From Diphasiastrum complanatum (taxonomy: Eukaryota; Streptophyta; Lycopodiopsida; Lycopodiales; Lycopodiaceae), in the NCBI GenBank assembly GCA_029204225.1, contig CM055109.1, positions 25,480,723-25,544,722 of the forward strand: a stretch of 64,000 bases of DNA. Direction: 5' to 3'. Both the position numbers and the translations under genes were made by a program. The notes beneath the pieces were generated by a model. It ran no database searches. It had not been told where the DNA came from and worked only from the letters and a program-made list of their open reading frames with translations. This document shows positions 24,052 to 36,378 of this stretch, piece after piece. Positions within the stretch are counted from its first letter, which is position 1, and every line of letters begins with the position of its first letter.

Positions 24052-27000
24052 TGCTCGTCCCATTTGGGATGAGGTGGAGGTGATGCCCGACAAAAAGTGG
24101 CATTGCCCTTTTTGTCGAAAGTAGTTCACAGGGAACGCCTCTCGGGTTCGAGCACATCTGGGGGGGTTGCGAGTCCGACCCACGGGGGGACGCTACGGGA
24201 TCGGCGTTTGTATGGTCATCCCCGCTGCGGAGAGGGCTCGCATTATCGAGACATATTCTGAGCCAGCTGTTGAGCCCGGCGGGCCATCCACAGTTGCCGC
24301 GGACTCTATTTCCACTGGTGCACCCACTGCCACCGCCCCTGCCACTGGTACACCTAGTGCCACCGCCTCCACCGTCGCATCTGCACCCGCCACCGCCGCT
24401 GCCTCCGCCACTGCCACCCGTATCCCCTCCGCCAGTACTCCCCATGGATTCACAGCCTCCACCTACGCCTATGCCATCACCGTCAGATCTGCACGGCCCG
24501 TCCACATCCTCCGCTTCCGCACTTGCACCTATGCCACCACCTCCAGATCCGCATCGTCTGTCCACATCCTCCCAGCCATCCACATCTCGAGGCACCAGAC
24601 AGATGTCCATGCCGGGATCTTTCAGAGAGGGGCAGCACAGAGAGGCCACCAGGACCATAGCACAAATGTTCTATGACCTGAACCTCCCCTTTACATGGAA
24701 TCATCCCGCATCTTTCGAGAGGCTATCTCGAAAGTTGTAGCAGTCTGCGGGCCCGGCTACACACCACCCACAGCCGACGCACTACGCGGCCCTTTGCTCC
24801 AGGACCGGGTTGCATCAGTCAGAGAGAGACTGGCCGCACTGCATGAGGCTTGGGATAGATACGGCTGTTCCATCATGGCTGATGGGTGGACTGATCGTCG
24901 CAGACGTCCACTCATCAACGTGATTGTTTCTAGTTGTTACGGTTCCATGTTCTTGCGCAGCATCGACGCCTCCGAGGCAGGGAGAGTTCATTCGGCCAAG
25001 TACATTTACGGCATCATTCGCGCAGCGATAGAGGAGGTCGGACCACAGCGCGTTGTCCAGGTATAATCTTCTTTCATTAGTTGCTTGGTCTCATTTGCTG
25101 CTTAATGTTGATACAATAGTTTTGCGTAGTTTTTGATTGATTGCAATGTGTTTCCAAGCTGTGGACTGATCGTGTGAACGTATCGCGAAAGGTTGTGACG
25201 GACAATGCGTCCAACTGTTGCGGTATGGGGGAGCTTCTTATGGCAGACTACCCCTCCATTGCGTGGACTCCATGCGCCGCACACTCATTGGACCTGCTCT
25301 TGCATTCCATCGGGTGCCTGCCTTGGGCCAGTGAGATTCTGACGCAGGCACTTGCGGTTGTGGACTTCGTCACACGCAAGCACCGCATGACAGCCCTTTT
25401 CCGCACATTCAGCAGGTAAGCTGCCACTTATTTTTTGGCTCGTTCAAGATGCTTCTTTTTTTTTGCTCGTTTCATGTGTGCCTCTCATTCCGTTTGTCAA
25501 TGCAGGCTCGACTTGAAGAAGCCCGCTCGCGCCCGCTTCGCCTACCAGTTCATGATGCTTGAGCGGCTACACAAGCTCAAGGGTGAATTGCGGCACATGG
25601 CCACTTCTGGAGAGTTCACCGCCATGGACCTATCCACCACCCCAGAGGGCTTGGCCTTCCACGACATCTTATCCATGGAGCCTTTCTGGGTGGATATGCA
25701 GCAGCTGATGGACGTCATGCGCCCCATCTACTCTGTTCTGAGGCTCGTTGATCGCGAGGGGTGCACGATGGGCCTCATTTACGAGTTCATAGACCGCATA
25801 GGCGAGTCTCTCCAGCGTTCTGAGCTGGACCCTGCTAGGTATAACTTTTTTCCGTCTCACCATCCTTTCATTTCGCACTATGTTTTGTCTTGCTGCCGAG
25901 GAGGCGGATGTATGCGAACAAGTCCGCACGCAGCTCTGCATCGTCGTACTGCCTCTCGCTCTGAAACAACGGATGCAGTATGTGGGCCACACTGTGAATG
26001 GGCCGATGAAACTTATCCCATCGCCGCTGCCACAAGCGCCTGATAGGCTCCAACTGTGGACCAAACCACGTGGAGGCAACAGTTACATACCATCGTGTTG
26101 CGGCAGCTGCCATAAGAAGCTCCCCCTTATTGCGGCAGTTGGACGCATTGTTCGTCACAACCTTTCGCGATACGTTCACACAGTCAGTTCACAGCTTGGA
26201 AACACATTGCAATCAATCGAAAACTACTTAAAACTATTGTATCAACATTAAGCAGTAAATGACCAAGCAACTAATGAAAGAAGATTATACCTGGACAACG
26301 CGCGGTGGCCCGACCTCCTCTATCGCCGCACGGATGATGCTGTAGATGTACTCGGCCGTGTGCACTCTCCCTGCCTCAGAGGCGTCGATGCTGCGCAAGA
26401 ACATGGAACCGTAACAACTAGCAACAATCACGTTGATGAGTGGACGTCTGCTACGATCAGTCCGCCCATCAGCCATGATGGAACAACCGTATCTATCCCA
26501 AGCCTCATGCAGTGCAGCCAGTCTCTCTCTGACTGATGCAACCCAGTCCTGGAGCAAAGGGCCGCGTAGTGCGTCGGCTGTGGGTGGTGTGTAGCCGGGC
26601 CTACAGATTGCAACTTTCGAGATAGCCTCTCGAAAGATGCGGGATGATGTCATGATAAAGGGGAGGTTCAGGTCAGAACATCTGTGCTATGGTCCTGGTG
26701 GCCTCTCTGTGTTGCCCCTCTCTGAAAGATCCCGGCATGGACATCTGTCTGGTGCCTCGAGATGTGGATGGCTGAGAGGATGTGGATGGACGATGCGGAG
26801 AGGTGGTGGCATAGGTACAGTTGCGGAAGCGGAGGATGTGGACGGGCCGTGTAGATCTGACGATGATGGCAGAGGCGTAGGTGCAACAGTGGAGGCTGTG
26901 GATCCATGGGGAGTACTGGTGGAAGGGGTACAGGTGGCTGTGGCGGAGGCGGTGGCGGGTGCGGATGCAGCGGCGGTGGCGGGTGCAGATGTGACGGTGG

Positions 27001-27613
27001 GGGCGGTGGCGCTGGGTGTACCAAGTTGCAGGGGCGGTGGCAGTGGGTGCACCAGAGGAAATAGAGTTCGGGGCATCTGTGGACGGCTCGCCGGGCTCAG
27101 CAGCTGGCTCAGAATATGTGTCGATAATGCAAGCCCTCTCCGCAGCGGGGATGACCATACAAATGCCGATCCCATAACGTCCCCCCGTGGGTCGGACTCG
27201 CAACCCCCCAGATGTGCTCGAACTCGAGGGGCGTTCCCTGTGAACTGCTTTCGACAAAAAGGGCATCACCTCCACCTCATCCCAAATGGGCTCATGCACA
27301 CACACACAGAAGCACGCAAATCTAATATCTCTCTCCCACCCTAAACCCTAAACCCTAAACCCTAAACCCAAGTACTCTAAAACCTAAATCCTAAACTCAC
27401 ACACGCACACACCATGTCTCATACATCGCATGCACACACAAATCCTCACTCTCTCTGTCCCTCATACTCTCTGCCTCTTCCTCTCTCTCTTTCTCACACA
27501 GATCACCACACACACATCTGTATGCACACAAATCAACAATATCCACACACACATAAATTACCACACACACAATTTTCACACACACACACAACTCATCACA
27601 CACAAACACCATA

Positions 27614-27669
<56 letters not shown>

Positions 27670-30600
27670 TGCCTCTCCCACTCACTCTCTCTCTCCCTCT
27701 CCCGCCCTCTTTATCTGCTCTCGGGCTTCTGCGGAACAGTCCGTAGGGCCCGCGCGTTTTGTTTTTTGTTTTTTTTTTTAGTCCCCCGACGCGCGTCCGC
27801 ACCCACCATCCGCTTCCTTAGATATACATATATATATATATCTAAGGAAGCGGATGGTGGGCGCGGACGCGCACTTCTAACCAACCATAAAAATTGCGGA
27901 ATTCAAACCATTTCTAACTAGCCATTCAAATTTCACATACCTAACCATTTCTAACCAACCACGATAAATTGGCCATGACACGAATAGATTATAAAAAAAT
28001 ATTTACATCTGTTCTGATGCCAGTGTACATGATGTTAAAATGTGTACAAGCTCTCAAGACAGGGAACCACAAGACCTACACACTACTATGTCTTATATGA
28101 TGAGATTGGTTTCCCCCCGGATGAACTTCAACAACTTAATATTACTTATGCAAAACTGTGTCATTCACTACAGGGAACCACGAGACCTACACACTACTAT
28201 GTCTTATATGATGTGATCGGTTTCCCCCCGGATGAACTTCAACAACTTACTAATTACTTATGCAAAACTGTGTCATTCACTACAGGGAACCACGAGACCT
28301 ACACACTACTATGTCTTATATGATGTGATCGGCTTCCCCCCGGATGAACTTCAACAGCTTACTAACTACTTATGCAAAACTGTGTCATTCACTACAGGGA
28401 ACCACGAGACCTACACACTACTATGTCTTATATGATGTGATCGGCTTCCCCCCGGATGAACTTCAACAACTTACTAATCACTTATGCAAAACTGTGTCAT
28501 TCACTACAGGGAACCACGAGACCTACACACTACTATGGCTTGGTTGATGAGATCGGTTTATCCTCGGATGAACTTCAACGGCTTACTAATTACTTATGGC
28601 ACAGTATTGACACGGGGGCTCCGAAACATCTCCCAGTTTTCAGGTCCCGACCGGACAAAGTGTCCCTGAAGCCTTGTTTAACGTCGAACTTCGGATGGAC
28701 GTCCGTTCCTCGTCTTGTCTGTTCCCACAGGTTCCTATCGAGGTTGTCCACTGGCCGAAATAGACGGCACCTAAAACGCATCTCGTTTGGAGAAACTGGG
28801 TCGTCGGACGGAAAGTTGCAAAAGTAGTCCATTTCACGTGACCATTATAATTGCGTTTCTCTCCCGTCGAAACGCCATTTTGACCGAACGATACCCGAAT
28901 CGAGCCAGGCTCGATCCCTTGGGTTCGTATCGGGATCACGAACCTGTGGACTGTATTCTTGGACCATTGATGCATTCTACACAAGTTTAAGTGAATGCTA
29001 CACAAGTGCTGCGGTGATGTTGATTTTGCACATACTTGTGGTGCAATGCCTACGACACAATGAGGACGTGGGGTTGATGATGTTTATGGCTGTGGTTATG
29101 ATGATTATGGCTGTGGCTTGTTTTGATGGTTATGGCTGTGGGGTTGTGGGTTTATGATGATTTGTTAGGGTTTAGGGTGTTATGTTAACTGTGCCATTTG
29201 TTAGGGTGTCGGGTTTAGCGTGCTATGTTGAATGGTTGAACATGATGCATATGTTATGAGAGAGATGCAAATGTGCTAGTCTCTCTCTCTCTCTCTCTCT
29301 CTCATCTTGCACAGAGCAAACCATTTTTAACTAACCATTCAAATTTCACAGAGCTAACCATTTGTAAGCAACCACGATAAATTAGCCATGACACCAATAG
29401 ACTGTAAAAAAATATATACATCTCATCTGATGCCACTGTACATGATGCTAAAATGTGTATCAATATCTACAAGTCTGTGCTAAAAATCATCCCTCTGCGT
29501 GCCAGATGCATCTGCAGGGGTGTCAAATACAAAGTCTGGCTGGGAGTCTGGAGGCATCTGGGACTCCTCTAAGTGTGGGCCAATGCTTGCCAAGAGACGA
29601 CTAGAAAAATCATCAGTGCGTCCCCTCTTGGCTGGCCTGTTTGTGTGGACAAGGCTGAATGTTGACCAATTCCGCTCGCACACGCAAGTAGAACAATCCT
29701 GCATTAATTGGCAACCACTCGAGTGAGTATTGACCTTGTAGAGAAAATGCGAAAACTGGTTGGATAAAAGAGATTAGATAACATACCTGTGAAAGGACTC
29801 GGAACGCGAGCGTCCTTAGGTCTGGCTTGTCAAATTCCAAGGCCTAGCTATGGAGTATCATAACAGCATAGTAAGCACACTATGAAAGCTTCAGAAAACC
29901 AGCTATGGAGTAGAACACAAAAGCAAGAGAGAGAGGACTTCAAAGCTCACACAACATGAATGAATATTCAAAGTGTAGTAGGGCGTGGAAACCCCTCCAA
30001 AGTTTGGGCTACATATAGCATGTTATGTATAGAGGTGGTGTCTTGCTAATTCTAGCTCTAGAACCCACATGAGTCCTTAACCTACTTGATTTACTTGCCT
30101 AATTAGCACAAGTGGGGTGTACTATGTACATAAATGTTTTACCCCCATGTCTTATGCACAACTTACAAGCTACAAGTATACAAGCCTTAAGGGGCAAAAT
30201 AGGCATTTATTTCAACACCCCCCCTCAATGGCTATTTTGTTCATACCAACACCTAGCATGCTATGAAACTTTTCAAATTTTTCTCTACTAAGTGCCTTAG
30301 TAAAGATATCTGCTGCTTGTTCGTTGGTATCATAGTACTCGAGCTGAATTTCTCCGCTTTGTATCTTCTCTCGTAAGAAGTGTTGATCCACCTCAATATG
30401 CTTCGTACGAGCATGGTACACAGGATTTTTGGCAAGCTGGATGCAACTCTGGCTGTCACACTGAAGAATAGTAGGACCATCCTGTGGAATCTGCACCTCC
30501 CCAAGAAGTCTCCTGAGCCATATTGCCTCGCAGATAGCTTTTGCCGCTGCCCTGTACTCAACCTCTGTCGATGATAAGGTAACTGTGGGCTGTTTCTTGC

Positions 30601-33600
30601 TACACCAAGAAATGGCCCCTGAACCAAGGTTAAAAGTGTAACCTGTGGTCAACTTTCGATCATCCCTATCACCTGCCCAATCCGAATCAGTAAAGCCTCC
30701 AAGCTGAAGCTTTCCGTCATCTGTGTACTCAATTCCATAGCAGGTTGTCCCTTTGACATACTTCAAAACCCTCTTGGCTGCTTTCCAATGTGCTTCAGTT
30801 GGAGAACTCATGAACTGGCTTGCTACACCAACCGCATAGGAAATGTCTGGTCTCGTAGTGGTGAGATAAATCAGGCTACCCACAAGCTGCCTATAAAGAG
30901 TCTCGTCCACAAAAGGAGTGCCATCATCTCTGGATGGCTTACTGCTGGTATCAATGGGCGTGGAAACGGGTTTGCAATCCTGCATGTTGAACCTGTTCAA
31001 GACTTGGGAAATAAACACATAGTTTTCCTTTTTCCAAACCTCCAAACCAAGACAATAGTGGATTAAGCCCAAATCCTTCATCTCGAACTCATTTGATAAA
31101 TGAGCCTTCACCTTTTCAATAAGCTGCCCATTGTTACCCGTGATGACCAAGTCATCCACATAGAGAACTATCAAAACAATGTTCCCATCTTCCTCCTTCA
31201 CGAACAAGTTGCAATCCGACTGACTCTTTATGAATTGCTCTTTGGCAAAATAGTCGTCAATACGACTATACCAGGCCCTGGGTGCCTGCTTCAAACCATA
31301 TAAGGCCTTCTTAAGCTTGCATACCATACTTTCCTTGCCCTTAGCCTCAAAACCTTGTGGCTGTTCCATGTAGACTTCTTCAGCCAACTGTCCATTAAGA
31401 AAAGCACTCTTCACGTCCATTTGATGGACCTCCCAACCAAAAAATGCAGCCACTGCTAAAACCAACCTGATAGACGTCATCTTAGCTACCGGTGCAAACG
31501 TCTCATCATAGTCCAAGCCCTCCTTCTGTGCATAGCCTTTAGCAACCAGCCTTGCCTTATGCTTTTCGATGCTCCCATCAGATTTGTATTTGGTCCTGTA
31601 GACCCACTTACAGCCAATAGGACGCTTCCCTTTTGGTAACTTCACCAAATCCCATGTATCATTCTTGAGAATGGAGTCGTACTCCTCTTGCATAGCATGT
31701 TGCCATACCTTCTCATCTGCTGCCTCAACGAATGTATGTGGATCTTGTGAATCCAAAATAGTAGTCATAAGTGCATAGTTTGTCTCATGGTGTTCATGCT
31801 GCTGGGCTTGCCTTTGAGACCTCCTAGCCCCTGGATTGCTGCTGTCTCCCTCATCCAATATCAAACCATCCTGCACAGTTTGCCAAATACCACTTGGGAA
31901 ACTTCTTCCTTGCAGTTGGTGATGAAGACGGGGAATAGGATTCAACAAATTTGCCCCTTTCTTTCCGCTTCCTAGCCTCCTCGGATTCTTCCTCTTGATC
32001 ACTCATATGATCATCCTGAGGCTCCCCAATATATGGATGTGGGTCATCAAGTATTGGTACAAATTCACTTGTACCATCCTCCATCTCAAGTTCCTCTATA
32101 GGAGGCGTTTGATCTTCTTCAAAGATCACATCTCGACTTATGATCCTCTTCTTGCTAGTAAGATCGTAAAGTCTGTAAGCTTTGCTTTCTTCACTGTATC
32201 CCAAGAAAATACTCTTTGCTGATTTTGCATCCAGCTTCTTCCTGTTATCCTTGGGAATATGGGCATAGGCCGTACAACCAAACACTCGCAAAGCGCCTAC
32301 CTTGGGCTTAATGCCGCTAAATGCCTCTTCTGGAGTCTTGCCTTCCACAGCTTTTGTTGGACTTCTATTCAACAGAAACACTGCTGTGTGCATTGCCTCG
32401 TCCCAAAAAGAGTTGGGCAACCCCTTTGCCTTGAGCATGCACCTTGCACACTCCACAATAGTTCGGTTCTTTCTCTCTGCTACGCCGTTTTGCTGAGGGG
32501 TATGAGGAGCTGTAAGCTGCCTTTTGATCCCATTGGCTTTGCAGAATTCCACAAATTCTGTCTTAATGAACTCTCCACCACCGTCTGACCTGAGCATCTT
32601 TATCTTCTTTCCTGAATGTTCTTCTACCAAAGCTTTGAAATGCAGGAAGTACTTGAATGCTTCAGATTTTAACTTCAAGAAATAAATCCAAATCTTGCGT
32701 GAGAAGTCATCAATAAAGGTCATAAAGTAATATGCCCCCCCTGCAGATTTTGTTTGGGTTGGCCCCCACAAATCTGAATGTATCAAGTCAAGTATGCCTG
32801 CTGCCCTGGTGGTGCTTTCCTTGGGAAACTTATGTCTTTGTTGTTTTCCCATAGCACAAGCCTTGCAAACTGAAGAGCTTGGCTTAACAACTGGAAGCCC
32901 CTCCACCATATGATGCTGGTTCAACACCTGCATGCTTTGGTAGCCACGATGTCCATACCTCTCATGCCACAACCTGTCCACATCCCCTCCTTTTGCTGTA
33001 TAAGCATGCTGACTAGGGATAGAAGTGTATAACCTGTATAGATTATCTTCCTGCAATCCTTTGGCCACAACCTTCATATTATCACTTAAGTCCAACACAA
33101 GACAAGAAGTAGCATCAAATTCTACTTTCATATTTTGTTGAGTGATAGCTCCTACTGAAAGAAGATTTTTAGCAAGTCCTGGTACATATAAGACATTCTT
33201 AATGACTTTGACTTCTCCTGATGGAAGCTTTACAGGTACTGTGCCCTTTCCCTTGACCTTGTGTGTTGAGTTGAAACCTAGCCACACCTCTTGTCCATCA
33301 CTAATCCCCACAAAGGTATCAAACAATCCCTATGAGGGGTCATGTGCTTTGAAGCACCTGAGTTAATGTACCAACCACCTGTTGTAGCTTGTGAAGCCAA
33401 TGCAACAGAGAATAACTCAGCTTGCCTTATGTCACTCTGCTCCTCTCTTGCAACACTCTCAACAACATTTCCTCCTTGCTTCTTTGTGCCCTTCTTTTGG
33501 TCTGCAAGCTTCTTCCTACACTCAAAAGCAAAGTGTCCATATTTACCACAGTAATTGCAATTCCCCTTTCCTTCGAGGTGTGGAAGAAGTATTCAAGGAG

Positions 33601-36308
33601 GGTTGTGCTTCTGACATCTGCAAGTTCTCCATTCCTTGCTCAAGTGTTTGTGGTGTTCCTTTGTTCTTGCCTTTACCTTTCTTCTTATCCTTAGCTGGAT
33701 TTTGCTTCTTCTTAGAAGCAAAGGCATGCTCCTGGAAATCTTCCCTCTTGGAGAGATTAACTCTCCTCATCTCCTCCTGTAACAAGAGACCATAGACTTC
33801 TTCATAGGTAGGGATCTTCTCTCTCACTGATATCATCATCACAAAGTTCTGATAAGCATATGACAAGCTATTCAGAACTATTGGCACCAAGTCTTTGTCA
33901 GCAATAGACTCTCCAAGTACAGAAAGCTGATATCTAATATCTTGAATCTTAGTAAGGTGATCAGTAACTGTCTCCCCTGTCTCCATTCTGAGAGTATACA
34001 ACTTGTTCTTCAAGTAGAGAAACCTGGTTGTACTTGCTGTCTCATACAATGCACAAAGAATGTGCCATGCATCCACAGGCCCTTTGGCTGACCTGATTAG
34101 AGGAATCACATTATCTCTCACTGACATGTTGATGATTCTGTGTGCCTTTTCCCCTCTCTTGATATAGTCCTTAAGTTCAAGTTCAGATGTTGGAACAGGC
34201 TCCTCACCTGTCACAAGCTTCCAACATTCTTTGTCCTCAAGAATGTTCTTGATCTTGAATTTCCATATGCTAAAGTTAGTGCCATCAAGCCGGCTGGCTT
34301 CACTCAGCATGCTCTCTGCAAGACTAGACATAGCTGGATAGAAATAAAACACAAAAGGCAAACTGGGGTTTTCACCCAACTAGGGTATGCAGCCACTTGC
34401 TCAATAACCCTCAGCTTCTGGATTTGAAACTATCCCCCTGTATGGCTGTCCTAGCCCTTGTCCAAGATCCACTCAGAACTTTCACTGAAGTCCCCACTGT
34501 AGAAAGCGCCCTCCTATAGTCCTGGCTGTCCAAAAAGACTCAAATTTTTTTGTCTCAAATTAGAAACTTTTTGGCTCCCTGTACTCCCCTTGCCAACAGT
34601 ACTCCAACCATGCAGATAGCACAGAGATCAGATGCCCCTACAAAAAGTGCTCCCTCCTCAAAGGTAAGCTGCTCTCCAGGAATGGCAGGAATCTGATCAA
34701 AAACAGGTCCAAGCTTTCACCACACCACAGGCAACATAACCTGCTCTGATACCATGTCAAATTCCAAGGCCTAGCTATGGAGTATCATAACAGCATAGTA
34801 AGCACACTATGAAAGCTTCAGAAAACCAGCTATGGAGTAGAACACAAAAGCAAGAGAGAGAGGACTTCAAAGCTCACACAACATGAATGAATATTCAAAG
34901 TGTAGTAGGGCGTGGAAACCCCTCCAAAGTTTGGGCTACATATAGCATGTTATGTATAGAGGTGGTGTCTTGCTACTTCTAGCTCTAGAACCCACATGGG
35001 TCCTTAACCTACTTGATTTACTTGCCTAATTAGCACAAGTGGGGTGTACTATGTACATAAATGTTTTACCCCCATGTCTTATGCACAACTTACAAGCTAC
35101 AAGTATAGAAGCCTTAAGGGGCAAAATAGGCATTTATTTCAACATGGCTGTCCAACGCCATAGCTCTCCCACCATGATACAGGCAAGATCCTCGGACACG
35201 TGCAAGGTCCTCGCCGAACAGCCCCAGACAGTGCCTGTAGTTGAGCAGCGATGTGTGTGAGTACACTTGAGCCCATGGAGGGAAATTGAATGAACGACAG
35301 CGTACGACAGAGCAAGAGTTTTCCTGTAACTGAGCCTCTGCTCCTCGAGCCTGCTGCGGATGCCAGTGTCGCTGCTGAGGAGGCGGATGTATGAGAACCA
35401 ATCCGCGTGCAGCTCCGCATCGTCATACTGCCTCTCGGTCTGAAACAACGGATGCAGTATGTGGGCCACACTGTGAATGGGCCGGTGAAACTTATCCCAT
35501 CGTCGCCGCCACAACCGCCTGATAGGCTCCAACCTGTGGATCATACCATGTGGAGCAACAATTACATACCATCGTGTTGCGGCAACAAGACGAAACAAGG
35601 TGCGAAATGGAAGAAAGGATGGTGAGACGGAAAAAAGTTATACCTGGCAGGGTCCAGCTCAGAACGCTGGAGAGACTCGCCTATGCGGTCCATGAACTCG
35701 TAAATGAGGCCCATCGTGCACCCCTCGCGATCATCGAGCCTCAGAACAGAGTAGATGGGGCGCATGACGTCCATCAGCCGCTGCATATCCACCCAGAAAG
35801 GCTCCACAAAGAGGATGTCGTGGAAGGCCAAGGAGGATGTGGACGGACCGTGCAGATTTGACGGTGATGGCACAGGCGTAGGTGCAGCAGTGGAGGCTGT
35901 GGATCCATGAGTATGGTGGAAGGGGTACGAGTGGCTGTGGCGTAGGCGTAGGCGGTGGTGGTGGCGGGTGCGGATGCGGCGGTGGGGGCGAGGGCGGTGG
36001 GGGCGGGTGTACCAGCCGCAGGGGCGGTGGCAGTGGGTGCACCAATGGAAACAGAGTCCGTGGCATCTGTGGACGGCTTGCTGGGCTCAACACCTGGCTC
36101 AGCATATGCCTCGAGAATGCGAGCCCTCTTCGCAAAGGGGATGACCATACAAACGCCGATCCTGTAGCGTCCCCCTGTGGGTCGGACTTGCAATCCCCCC
36201 AAATGTGCTCGAACCCGAGAGGCGTTCCCTGTGAACTGCTTTCGACAAAAAGGGCAACGCCACATTTTGTCGGGCATCAACTCCACCTCATCCCAAATGG
36301 GACGAGCG

Positions 36309-36378
<70 letters not shown>

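Larger units (their letters stand above)
29823..35149 (-). mobile_element. Full-length Ty1/copia element inserted in hAT copy 3
   Basis: Two 390-bp LTRs (29828-30217 and 34755-35144), each TG...CA, flank gag-pol on the - strand. The 5-bp target duplication TGGCT is present on both sides (29823-29827 and 35145-35149). By eye the LTRs differ at only three positions, so the insertion is young relative to the surrounding debris. A tRNA-Met PBS and a poly-purine tract are in place. Gag, zinc knuckle/protease, integrase and RT-RNase H are all present in order, but three frameshifts (near 33575, 33327 and 31890) separate the frames. Confidence 0.95.

Noticed and set aside
24193-24740. Several long Ala/Gly/Pro-rich open frames on both strands over the hAT copies (also 26637-27344 and 35774-36403)
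   Set aside because: They are shadows of the GC-rich, low-complexity segment of the hAT transposase exon; only the frame joined to the BED finger and DUF659 makes sense.
28042-28547. Repeated 60-90-codon frames suggesting a repeat protein
   Set aside because: They arise from the 112-bp tandem repeat, whose length is not divisible by three, so frames change each unit.
28061-28610. CRISPR-like array of regular repeats
   Set aside because: Units are contiguous 112-bp tandem repeats with no unique spacers, in plant nuclear DNA.
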